Shown: in pieces, positions 22,285 through 32,258 of the stretch | Layout: every line of letters starts with the position of its first letter | How positions within the stretch are numbered: the stretch's first letter is position 1 | DNA from: Rhododendron vialii | Lineage: Eukaryota; Streptophyta; Magnoliopsida; Ericales; Ericaceae | DNA: 64,000 bases | NCBI RefSeq assembly: GCF_030253575.1 | Contig: NC_080561.1 | Location: 27,587,564 to 27,651,563, forward strand | Reading direction: 5' to 3' | Notes under the pieces: generated by a model | Told to the model about the DNA's origin: nothing | Database searches by the model: none | The model's input: the letters and a program-made list of their open reading frames with translations, nothing else | Translations under genes and position numbers: made by a program

Positions 22285-23115
22285 AGAGACCAAGGCCGGC
22301 CCAACCCCAAGATGCCTGGGCCTTGGGCATCTCAAAACTGGTAAATTTTAGAGGCACTCTGCTAATTTTCCTATTTGAGTTTAAGTAGAAGTTTTTTTTT
22401 AGCTTAATAGAAGGAAAAAATGGCCCATTCCAAGATAAAATAAAGGCCTACATGGATCCAATGAAAGAAAGACCCCAAAAAAACTCAGTGGGACTTTTGT
22501 AAATAGGAGATCTAGATGGTCCATTTAATTTTTGAAACAAACAAAACCATCTCTGACTCTCTCACATTTTTGCCCAAACCGAGCCTTATGTCCCAATCAC
22601 TTGAGGTCAGCTACATGAATCATTTTCCTCCATTGAACTCTGTCAGGGCCACTTGTTCATACAAACCCATTATGCTCATATCTTTGCGCACCAAAGTATC
22701 TAATATCAATTGAACGAAGAAGGGTTTTCTAAGAAGGGCCCCGAAAATGGAACGAAACTTAGAAGGGTTTTCTTCTTTTTTCCTAAATCGGCTCACCATC
22801 AACGCACCCGGCACCACGGGCCACTGGCCACGCCACGAGTGCACCACCAGCCGTCCAGTCCATGTTCACCATTGGAAGAACAAGGGTTTACTTTGTTGTC
22901 TTGGTTTTTTGAGAGATGAGGTCATTGGTCCTAGGAAGAACCACCGGCCAGATTGTATAACTGACTATGTAAGTCTCTCTTCATTTTTAATTTTTTAAGC
23001 TTCTAAGGGTTTTTTTTTATTATTATTTAAGCTTCCAAATTTTTTTGTTCTAAGGGCACACTTTTTTTTATTAAACCTTGAACACCAAAACCTTTGGACC
23101 AATCTTAGAAGAGAC
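22285..23115. mobile_element. hAT-type remnant related to the element at 55647
   Basis: The left end 'aaggccggcccaacccc' followed by 'cttgggcatctcaaaa' and 'gaggcactctgc' matches 55651-55730. The right end 'attaaaccttgaacac' + 'caaaacctttggacca' matches 56505-56535. The middle (about 22500-22990) differs and is probably another insertion. A TSD was not found. Confidence 0.55.
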
Positions 23116-23789
23116 AACACGGTGCTCAACACAAACAAACCTGCCATTACACCCCAAGGTGTCCCATCCCCAACCCATCACGAAGAGACTAGCTGCCTAG
23201 TTTAAGTGAAAAATTCCAGGCCTGGCCTCCTGAATTTCAAGAGCGGAGGTAGCGATAGCCGTGTTACAAAAACATAACCCAGGTAGATTTGGCCTTAAAC
23301 GCATTATCTGAAGAGATGATTCATATTCTCGGTACCATAATTACATCTACGAAAGAGAGCCGCAGGGGTGATTCGTGGGGAGTCTATCGTGACGGGCCAG
23401 CCATAGGAAATTTTTCTCAAGCAAAAATTGAGAACTTAGCCAGCATTGTGTACCAAAATGTTCTCTCACTACCGGGTGATACTTTTATGCTCTGTGTTTG
23501 AAACCTACCAAAAGTTAAGGAAAAGAAAGAAAAAGTTACAAAGAAAATTCTTTACCTTTGTTTTTTTGATTATAAGAGAGAGAAGAGAAAACAACAAATT
23601 CTAGAATTGCGAGTAGTGAAATTTTCCACCCGTTTCCTCTAATTTCCTCCCATTTACTTTTTCTTTATTTTTCTTTTTTCCTAAGTTCCAAACAGAGCAT
23701 TAAGGCACAAAATCTTGTTTATTCAAGTTAGAAAACATGTTTCCGATGTAACCAAAATAAAAGAGTATGGCTTATTCATGGAGCCGCTG
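23116..23789. other. Intergenic, nothing identified
   Basis: Contains a 70-codon ORF (23289-23501) with ordinary composition (MALNALSEEMIHILGT...) but no family recognised and no splice context. The remainder is AT-rich. Confidence 0.35.
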
Positions 23790-24291
23790 TAAAAGAGGTA
23801 ATTTGCGGAGTCGCTTGATCTCAGCCGTCCGTTTCGGTATTAAACGGTTCAGATTTTAATGAAACTTTTCCCTGAAAACTTTTTCATTAAAATTCGGACC
23901 ATCCAATGTACTTTGGACGGACACAATTCACTTTCGTAAACCACTATTCATGAAAAGCTCTGTGAAATAGCTTTCAAAAAAAAAAAGGTTAGAAAATATG
24001 TTTCTGTAGAAAGGACGGAGCTACGAAATATGCAACCTTGGGTCAAGCCCAACCAGGCTCAGTCTAGTTCCCAGTCCACAAGGCCTCCCTTTTTGGGGCC
24101 TCCCAATACCCACATCATGGCTATATACGTAAAATCATAGAGACCACCCCTCATTAAACCCTAACCCTAGCCCATCGATCGCTTTATTTATACCCCATGC
24201 CTCTTCTTCTTCCCCTGCTTCACGAAGCCCTCTGAATCTGCTGAAATCTAACCCACGGGTCTCTCTCTCTCTTTGGATGCTCGTGTTAGTC
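23790..24291 (+). repeat. Array unit U0 (3' half), first of the ~1.28-kb tandem repeats
   Basis: Carries the hairpin (ggttcagattttaatgaaac / gttttcattaaaattcggac), the promoter (site II-like 'aagcccaacc', telo-box AAACCCTAACCCTAG at 24156-24170, TATTTATA at 24185-24192) and the leader exon. It is cut at 24291 by element A in the word 'gctcgtgttagt', which continues as 'atctgtatgtacgag' in intact units. Confidence 0.85.
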
Positions 24292-24598
24292 TAGAGATGT
24301 CAAATGGGCCGGGCAGGCACGGCACGACACGTTACAAGCACGGTCTTGACCTGCCACGGCACAGTCTTAGTGGGCCCGGGGCACGACACGGGTACGGAAA
24401 TGGGCGGCACGACACAGGCACAGGCACGGGCACGGCACGAAAGTTGGCTTGGCATGACACGACGCTGTCGTAGACGGGCACAACATGGGCACGGAAAGTG
24501 GACAGGAACGGCACGACACGACACGGTTCTAGCTGGGCACGGGCACGAGTACAGGCACGACACAAGCACGAAAGGGCACGACACAAGGCAAGAAAAAA
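24292..24598 (+). repeat. Left-end minisatellite of element A
   Basis: Variants of ggcacgacacgg, ggcacgggcacg and ggcacgaaagt, irregular 10-18-bp periods. The ORFs overlapping it are repeat artefacts. Confidence 0.9.
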
Positions 24599-26079
24599 CA
24601 AAAAAAAAATTAAATAAGCAAAATGACTTTTTTTAATTTAAAAAAATTAACAATTTCTATTCGGTAAAAAATATTTGTTTACCTTTAAAAAATTAAAGGT
24701 AAACAACTAAGATATCTAATTTTAAAAAATTGTGTTTTTAAAAAATCATTTTTTTACCTTTACAAATTTATTAAATTTTATTTGGTAAAAAATATTTGTT
24801 TTTATTTTTGTTAGTGAATAGGCTTTGGACCTTTGGTTTGTAAATTTAACATTACAAGATAACAAGTAAAAAATTTTTAAAAAAAACTTATCAAATATTT
24901 ATGGTGCAGGAGTAATTTAATGCGAAAAGAAATGTGCAATAGTCGTATATTATTTACCCCATATCTAACGAGAAACAAGAAAAAAAAAGTCTGAAACAAA
25001 AAATAAGAAAAAAAATACATAGTAGAAATAAGGAAAAAGAAAAAAGAAAAAGAGGTTGTTGGCTAGAATAAGATTTGAACCCAGGTCCCTAGATTTTTTC
25101 ATACACGAACAACCCACTATACCACCAATTAACTTGTGTTACAAAGTTGAAAAATTAGTATATAATATATAGCTTTATTATATAAAAACGAGGCCATCAA
25201 GCAGTAGCCACACAATCACAACGCAATCACAACGATCGATACCATTCAATGCGTTTATTTTGTAGTGCTTAGTGTTTTAATCATGGGATCTAGTTTTTTC
25301 GTGCGTCAGATTTTGAAAGGTCTTTCATTGGCATGCTGATTCATTGTTTGATTGAATTTTTTTTACGTTTGATCAAGTATGTAGTGATAAACATTTTACT
25401 TGATTATTAACATGAATAATCTAATCCCTTCCACATAAAAGTTAGATGGTTCCGATTTTTAAAAAATAGCTTAGGCAGCCCTCAAGTAGTGCATTATAGG
25501 ACTTTAATGCTTTTGGAAGCACCGAATGTGTTCCGATGATGTGGTTTCCGATATTTGATTATCACCTATTCATATGAGAATAATTAATTTGACAAGACGT
25601 TAAATTATAACGGTTTAGATCGAACGTTCAGAAAAAATAGTCTGTAGCTACCTTTCAAATATATACATTGAACTCAGTTGGTTATGAATCAAAATATTCT
25701 GCTATTGTCTAATGTATGTTAAACACATGATCACAAAAATAGTTATGATGATCCATACTGTTCACTTTGTTATTCTTTGTGTTTTAATGACTTTCACCAA
25801 TTTTTGGGTCTGTCAGGTTTTAAAAGCTCCTTCATCGGGACGTAAATTAATTATTATGAAAAATATTGTTATGTACGATCAAGTACATAACGATAAGAAA
25901 TTTAATTTATTATTGGCATGAATGATATAATCCCTTCAACGTAAAATCTAGACGGTTCCGATTTTTCAAAAATAGCTCAAGCGCCCCTCAAGTGATGCAT
26001 CATAGGACTTTACGAGATTTTTTCATTATTGGTGCATATGGATTATTGGTGTCCCGTATGCACATGATCACACGGTTAC

Positions 26080-26249
26080 TATAAAAAGAAATGAGATGTT
26101 GCCCTAGCAGACATCTCTCTCCGGGACTCTGTTTCTCACAGTCTTACTCTCGTTATCTCTCTCTGCGACTATGTCTCTCACAATCTCACATCTCTCGCTC
26201 TCACCGTCTAAATCTCACTCTTGTCTCTCTCACTCTCTCCACTCTCAAC

Positions 26250-26290
<41 letters not shown>

Positions 26291-26300
26291 ACTCCCTAGT
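26080..26300 (+). promoter_or_regulatory. Promoter and CT-rich leader in element A
   Basis: TATAAAAAG at 26080-26088, then 'gagatgttgccctagcag' and a long (TC)n-rich leader to about 26300. The block from about 25740 to here is strongly similar to 36740-37080 in element B, including the TATA position. It may be a captured host promoter that now belongs to the family. Confidence 0.6.
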
Positions 26301-26784
26301 CGGTGACTGGTCTGGCAGTGAGTCAAACCCTAGATCGGATAAATTTGTTCCTATATTGCTTCTACTTATGAGGTAGTCCACACGCTAAAAACAGCTTGTA
26401 AATTTGTTCCTGCTGTGATATGCTCGGAAGGTTGGCTGTGAGATGGTTAGAATGGATCCTCTGGGAAGATGGTAGGTACATACTGAGCTGATCAGGGACC
26501 ATCAGATGTGGGTAGTTGAGAATAGAGGGTATGAGATTGAGAGAGAGGGTGCCTTTTGGAGGTGATGAAGGCACAAATTCGGAGGCAAACTTTATGTGAG
26601 ATTGGAGTATACTTCAGAACACCAACTTATTGTTATCTCCTTTGTCGATATGAAAGGAGACTGATCTTGTTCTTGTACCAAAACTTTTAACGTTTTCCAT
26701 CTATGCCTTCAGATTCCTGTTAGTTTATTGTTGTATGGAAATACAACTTACATGTTCCATTACTGATTTTTGGTGTAATTCTAG

Positions 26785-27896
26785 GAAAAATCCGAAGTTG
26801 GTACTGGTTCTCAGAGTATGGAATGATGGTGTACAACATGTCAAGAAATAGATACTGTGAAGGAATTGGTAGAGAACATAAAAGCAATCACGGTAAATTT
26901 CATTCCTTGTCTTCCCTTTTAAGCTATAAGCCTTCAAACAATCTTTCAATTTTTGTTTTGAAGATTTTTTACATTGAAGCATTCATGCTTTTCAGTTCCC
27001 AGTAGAAGCTTTTTCATTCTTATTTTTGCACAATTTAGTTATGTTGTCTCTCTGCTGCGAAAGTAAGAATTTGACTTGACTTGTGTGCTTAGTAACTACT
27101 CCATCTGGTACAAGGCCTTAAGTAGTTGTTAGAACCTGGCCTCTTAGTTGGACACTGCATGAGATATTAGTATGACCATTCCACTTATGACTGTCGTAAT
27201 TTGTTAAGAAAGCTCATGAATCAACTTCAGACTCTTTCAGTCAAAATCAGGGAGTAGCAATGTTTCTCGTATGTGCAGTGTGCACTCTCCCGATTATGAT
27301 GATATCCTTCAACCAGTAATTTTGTTCCCAGTTAATAAGTTATGGTTTCATTTTCGTTAATCTCAGTTAATAAGCTGAGCAATCAGTCGAAATACCTAAA
27401 AATGTTTATTTTTTTTTCAGATTGTTCTGTTTAGAAGAACAGTAATATATACATTGACGTTTTCTTCCTTCCTTTCTCTTTCAGTGATCTACATTGTTGA
27501 GTCGTTGACTTAAGAAAGGCTGTTTACTATTAGAAATGCCATGATCCTGATTGCAGAGGTCTGAATGAGTCTTTTCCCCGTTTCTTTAACTACCAAAGTG
27601 AATACTTTTCGCTGAGCTGATTGATTGTAACAGGTTACCGATCCCCTTCACGTCCAATCCCCAAAGATGCAATTCCCGATGATACAATTCTATTCAACTT
27701 AGGTTCGCACAACGTAGGAGGTTCCACAGATGAGAACCTTGAACATCAACTTGTTCAAAATGGGCAGGAGCACATGAAGTTTTACAGTGACGAAAGCATC
27801 ACAGACAGCTGCAGGAAGGATGGATGGTGGATTGAAGCCATAAGAGCTGCAGAAAAAATTGAGAATATGCCTAGAACACTAGATCTCACTGAAACG
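26785..27896 (+). pseudogene. PRIMPOL: Captured PRIMPOL fragment, three exons
   Basis: Exons 26785-26892, 27485-27558 and 27634-27896 keep GT-AG splice sites and fit together. They give WYWFSEYGMMVYNMSRNRYC, EGIGREHKSNH, then a zinc-motif part KCHDPDCRG and YRSPSRPIPKDAIPDD, ending near ENMPRTLDLTE. This is the order seen in the C-terminal, zinc-binding region of eukaryotic primase-polymerase (human PrimPol has a similar RxxxIGRxHKSNN ... KCHDPxC). The AEP catalytic motifs are absent. Exon 2 carries a 7-bp tandem duplication (gttgagtc then gttgac) that shifts the frame, and a TAG where Gln is expected before KCHDPDC. It is therefore a dead copy, but with introns, so DNA-level capture. Naming is from recalled motifs; confident for the domain, less for exon ends. 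Confidence 0.8.
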
Positions 27897-28149
27897 GTTA
27901 GTCTTACTAGTTCTTGAGTTCTATGCTTTGATTAATCATAGTACATGGTATCGTCATTGTCATATTCTAAGTTTGTACTAGTCACAGACCATGAAAATGT
28001 TTCCATCCATGTTTTCAGGATTGCATGCTCTTCAGTTAATTTTACAGAAACTTACAAACAAACAGAATAGGTGTAATAGGAGTGTACTACAAATAATATT
28101 TCAATACAAATACAACCCATGCAATAATATTCTGGATGAAAATTGGTTG

Positions 28150-28649
28150 GTGATGTGCCGGCACCGGCACGACACGACTTAAAACGGCACGGCCCGACCA
28201 AACTAAGTCAACGGGCCGGCACGTCTTGTACAATTGAAAACAGCACAACACAACACGATTTAAGTAAATGGGCCGGCACGACACGACACGATTTAAGTAA
28301 ATGGGTCGGCACGACACGACACGATTGAAAACAGTACGACACGACACGACACGATTTAAGAAAACGGGCTGGCACGACATGACACGATTGGCAAACGGCA
28401 CGACACAAAACGACACGACACGATTTAAGTAAACGGGCCGGCACAGCACCACACAATTGACAAACGGCACGGCACGATACGATTTGAGTTAATACTGTAA
28501 ACGGGCCGACATGACACGGCACGAAGCACAGTTAGCACGGAGTTAAACGACCCGGTTGACACCTCTAGTAAACGGGCATGGCACGAAGCACAGTTGGCAT
28601 GGAAGTTGCACGGCATGGGACGGCACGACAGACCCGTTTGACACCTCTA
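28150..28649 (+). repeat. Right-end minisatellite of element A, with a doubled terminus
   Basis: Repeats of cacgatttaagtaaacgggc + cggcacgacacgacacg with 42-70-bp period. Two TIR-like ends occur: gacccggttgacacctct at about 28549-28566 and acccgtttgacacctcta ending at 28649, about 80 bp apart, each preceded by 'ggcacgaagcacagtt'. Confidence 0.88.
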
Positions 28650-28658
28650 AGGGGGTGT

Positions 28659-28756
28659 ATTGCGATGATGATAACCGTTAATCCCAGCTCATTATGAGAC
28701 CTCTTTTGTGAGATGGTCAGGGAAAATACTCTATCCTAACATGTATCTGAGCTTCG
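28659..28756 (+). ncRNA. Box C/D snoRNA-like sequence, U1
   Basis: C box GATGATGA at 28664-28671, D box CTGA at 28747-28750, internal ctcattatgagac as a possible D'/C' pair. No rRNA target recognised. Confidence 0.4.
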
Positions 28757-29449
28757 TCCTTTTTTCTTTTTCTTTGATTTTTAGATTTAATTTCTACTTG
28801 GTTCTTTATTGAAAAAAAGGAAGAAAGAAAAGGGTTTTGATGTTCTTTGTGATGTTTATGACCATGCTAATTCAGATCATTCTGTGATCGAATACTTCTT
28901 TGTCTCATCTTCTAAGGGAACATTCTTCGCCTCTTTTGATTTTCTAATTTTATTTTACTATTCGGTATGCCATCCTATTCTTTTTGTTGGTAATTCTTTT
29001 CGCTATTACTGTGAATGTTTTTTAGATCTTTGAATGTTTAAATTTACTAGAATTAGAATCTAGGGGTGCGGTTCCGCTAAATTAAATATATAATAAGCGA
29101 TTGGCAATAATCAAGTCTTTTCTGCTAAATGGTATTACCATTTTAGCAGATGTATGTGAGGAGCCTAGAAATCATTGGAATATGAAATTTGGTCCATTTA
29201 GTTTAGCGAAACACACCATACATAGATTTTAGTTTTCGGAGGTGAGTTAGTTTCTGGACCGTTTTGGCATTGGACGGTTCGGATTTTATTGAAGCTTTCT
29301 CCAAAAACTTTTTCATTAAAATCTAGACCGTCCAATGTACTTTGGACAGGCACGATTCACCTCCGTAAACCATTATTCATAAAAAGCTTTGTGAAATGGT
29401 TTTTCTTAAAAAAAGATGAAGTTAGAAAACATGTTTCCTTAGAAAGGAC

Positions 29450-29640
29450 CGGGCCGCAAAATATGCAACCTTGGGTCAAGCCCAACCATGCCCAGTCTTG
29501 TTCCCAGTCCAAGAGGCCTCCCTTTTTCAGGCCCCCCAGTAACCACATCATGGGTATATATGTAAAATCATAGAGACCCCCTTCAATAAACCCTAACCCT
29601 AGCCCATCAATTGCTTTATTTATACCCCATGCCTCTTCTT
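29450..29640 (+). promoter_or_regulatory. Site II / telo-box / TATA promoter (example from U1)
   Basis: Site II-like 'aagcccaacc' near 29477, telo-box AAACCCTAACCCTAG at 29588-29602, TATTTATA near 29616-29623, then a CT-rich leader. The same order is present in every complete unit. This combination is established for plant ribosomal-protein and snoRNA genes. Expression here is inferred. Confidence 0.65.
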
Positions 29641-29690
29641 CTTCCTCTGCTTCACAAAGTCCTCTGAATCTGCCAAAATCTAACCCACAG

Positions 29691-30055
29691 GTCTCTCTCT
29701 GGATGCTCGTGTTAGTATCTGTATGTACAAGTCTGAGAGACGCTTTTCGCTGTAATTTCCAAACAAAGCCTGAAAAGCCTCAATCTTGTTTGGTTGGAAA
29801 AATTATTCATTGCCCCCGAGCAAGGGGGCACTGAATGATTTCTCGTTTGGTTGTCAGTTTTGATATTTTTTGAGATAAGTATTTCGTACTTAATTCTTTA
29901 TATTTTTTTGTAATAAAGGGGGTGTATTGTGATGATGATAATTGTTAATCCCAGCTCATTATGAGACCTCCTCTTTTGTGAGAAGGTCAGGGAAAATACT
30001 CTATCCTAACATGTATCTGAACATCGTCCTGTTTTTCTTTTTCTTTGATTTTTAG
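29691..30055 (+). other. Putative 365-nt intron hosting the snoRNA-like sequence
   Basis: Donor aacccacag|gtctctc at 29691, and acceptor ctttttctttgatttttag ending at 30055 after a pyrimidine tract. The D box of the snoRNA-like sequence lies 35 nt upstream of the acceptor. Both sites are conserved in most units. Splicing is not shown. Confidence 0.45.
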
Positions 30056-31203
30056 ATTTAATTTCTACTTGGTTCTTTATTGAAAGAAAGAAAGAAAGAA
30101 AGAAAAGGGTTTTGATGTTCTCTGTGATGTTTATGACCATGCTAATTCAGATCATTCTCTGATTGAATACTTCTTCGTCTTATCTTCTGAGGGAACATTC
30201 TTCGCCTCTTTTGATTTTCTCATTTTATTTTACTATTCGGTCCTCCATCCCTGTTCTTTTTGTTGGTAATTTTTTTCGCTATTACTATGAATGTTTTTGA
30301 GACTTTTGAATGTTTAAATTTGCGAGAATTATAATCTAGGGGTGCGGTTCAGCAAAATTAAATATATAATAAGCGATTGGCAATAATCAAGTCTTTTCTC
30401 CTAAATGGTATTACTATTTTAGCAGATGTATGTGAGGAGCCTAGAAATCATTAGAATATGAAATTTGGTCCATTTAGTTTAGCGAAACACAACATACATA
30501 GATTTTAGTTTTCGGAGGTGAGTTAGTTTTTGGACTATTTCGGCATTGGATGGTCTGAATTTTAATGAAACTTTTTCCGAAAACTTTTTCATTAAAATCC
30601 GGATCATCCAATGTACTTTGGACGAGCACGATTCACCTCCGTAAACCACTATTCACGAAAAGCTCTGTGAAATATTTTTTCTTAAAAAAAGATGAAGTTA
30701 GAAAACCTGTTTCCGTAGAAAGGACTGGGCCACAAAATATGCAACCTTGGGTCGTCCCTAACCATGCCCTGTCTTGTTCCCAGTCCATAAGGCCTCCCTT
30801 TTTCAGGCCCCCCAACAACCACATCATGGGTATATACGTAAAATCATAGAGACCCCCCCCCCCCCCCCTCAATAAACCCTAACCCATGCCCATCAATTGC
30901 TTTATTTATACCCCATCTCTCTTCTTCCTCCTTTGCTTCACGAAGCCCTCTGAATCTACTGAAATCTTACACACAGGTCTCTCTCTGGATGCTCGTGTTA
31001 GTATCTGTATGTACGAGTCTGAAAGACGCTTTTCGTTGTAATTTCAAAACAAAGCTTGAAACGCCTCCATCTTGTTTGGTTGGAAAACTTATTCATTGCC
31101 CCCGAGCAAGGGGCACTGAATGATCTCTCGTTTGGTTGTCAGTTTTGAGATTTTTTGAGATAATTTTTTTGTACTCGATTCTTTGTTTTTTGTTTTGGAA
31201 TAA
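29918..31203 (+). repeat. Array unit U2
   Basis: Complete unit, about 1,286 bp. It has a C run at 30852-30868 in the promoter and otherwise the same order of parts as U1. Confidence 0.9.
29926..30026 (+). ncRNA. Box C/D snoRNA-like sequence, U2
   Basis: C box GATGATGA near 29931, D box CTGA at 30017-30020, same interior as U1 apart from three substitutions. Confidence 0.4.
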
Positions 31204-32258
31204 AGGAGGTGTATTGCGATGAAGATAACTGTTAATCCCAGCTCATTATGAGACATCCTCTTTTGTGAGAAGGTCAGGGAAAATACTCTATCCTACATGT
31301 ATCTGAGCTTCGTCCTTTTTTTCTCTTTCTTTCATTTTTAGATTTAATTTCTACTTGGTTCTTTATTGAAAAAAAGAAAGAAATAAAAGGGTTTTGATGT
31401 TCTTTGTGATGTTTATGACCATGCTAATTTAGATCATTTGTTGATCGAATACTTCTTCGTCTTATCTTCTGAGGGAACATTCTTCGCCTTTTTTGATTTT
31501 CTCATTTTATTTTACTATTCGGTACTCCATCCCTGTTCATTTTGTTGGTAATTCTTTTCGCTATTACTATGAATGTTTTTGAGATCATTGAATGTTTAAA
31601 TTTACGAGAATTAGAATCTAGGGGTGCGATTCATCTTATCTTCCGAGGGAACATTTTTCGGACCGTCCAATGTACTTTGGACGGGCACGATTCACCTCCA
31701 TAAAACATTATTCATGAAAAGCTCCATGAAATATTTAAAAAAAAAAAAAGAAGTTTGAAAACTTGTTTCCGTAGAAAGGATCGGGCCACAAAATATGCAA
31801 CCTTGGGTCAAGCCCGACCATGCCCAGTCTTGTTCCCTGTCCACGAGGCCTCCCTTTTTCAGGCCCCCCAATAACCACATCATGGGTATATACGTAAAAT
31901 CATAGAGACCCCCTCAATAAACCCTAACCCAAGCCCATCAATCGCTTTATTTATACCCCATGTCTCTTCTTCTTCTTCCTCTGCTTCACGAAGCCCTCTG
32001 AATCTGCCGAAATCTGACCCACAGGTCTCTCTCTCTCTGGATGCTCGTGTTAGTATATGTATGGACGAGTCTAAGAGATGGTTTTCGCTGTAAATTCCAA
32101 ACAAAGCCTGAAAGGCCTCTATCTTGTTTGGTTGGAAATGTTTTTCATTGCCCCCGAGCAAGGGGGCACTGAATGATCTCTCGTTTGGTTGTCAGTTTTG
32201 ATATTTTTTGAGATAAGTTTTTCGTATTCAATTCTTGATTTTTTTTTTGGAATAAAGG
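31204..32258 (+). repeat. Array unit U3, with ~230-bp internal deletion
   Basis: About 1,055 bp. At about 31630-31660 the sequence jumps from 'ggggtgcgattcat' to 'ttcggaccgtccaatgtac', removing the conserved middle and the left arm of the hairpin. Promoter and leader are kept. Confidence 0.9.
31213..31312 (+). ncRNA. Box C/D snoRNA-like sequence, U3
   Basis: The C box is changed (GATGAAGA); D box CTGA at 31303-31306. Probably a weakened copy. Confidence 0.3.

Larger units (their letters stand above)
24292..28649 (+). mobile_element. Element A: hAT-like, satellite-ended, carries a PRIMPOL fragment
   Basis: Left end tagagatgtcaaatgggccg, right end acccgtttgacacctcta. Behind the left TIR are ~300 bp of GGCACGACACGG-type minisatellite, and before the right TIR ~500 bp of a longer-period version (cacgatttaagtaaacgggc). 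The middle shares an AT-rich zone and a promoter/leader block (25180-26300) with element B. Then follow PRIMPOL exons. No transposase seen. The flanks show no TSD, and ~220 bp of array unit are missing at the junction, so the original site was probably altered by later recombination. Confidence 0.8.
28650..29917 (+). repeat. Array unit U1
   Basis: Full unit: box C/D-like sequence (28659-28756), a 3' splice-like 'gatttttag', T-rich exon-like part, hairpin with arms around 29270-29335, promoter with telo-box near 29588-29602 and TATTTATA, leader exon, conserved GC hairpin near 29808-29842. Confidence 0.9.

Noticed and set aside
24156-24170. Interstitial telomere repeat
   Set aside because: Only AAACCCTAACCCTAG, at a fixed place before a TATA box in each unit; it fits a telo-box promoter element.
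24300-24636. ORFs rich in Cys-Arg-Ala-Val-Pro or Gly-Thr-Ala-Arg-His
   Set aside because: They are translations of the GGCACGACACG minisatellite (also at 28087-28616, 35834-36149, 39814-40584, 60381-60632, 61128-61442).
28150-28649. CRISPR-like look of regularly spaced repeats
   Set aside because: Eukaryotic DNA. Repeats degenerate without unique spacers; they are the end minisatellite of element A.
29357-29551. Recurrent ORF MMWLLGGLKKGG on the minus strand of array units
   Set aside because: It lies over the promoter of each unit and its frame is not kept between units; no selection signal.
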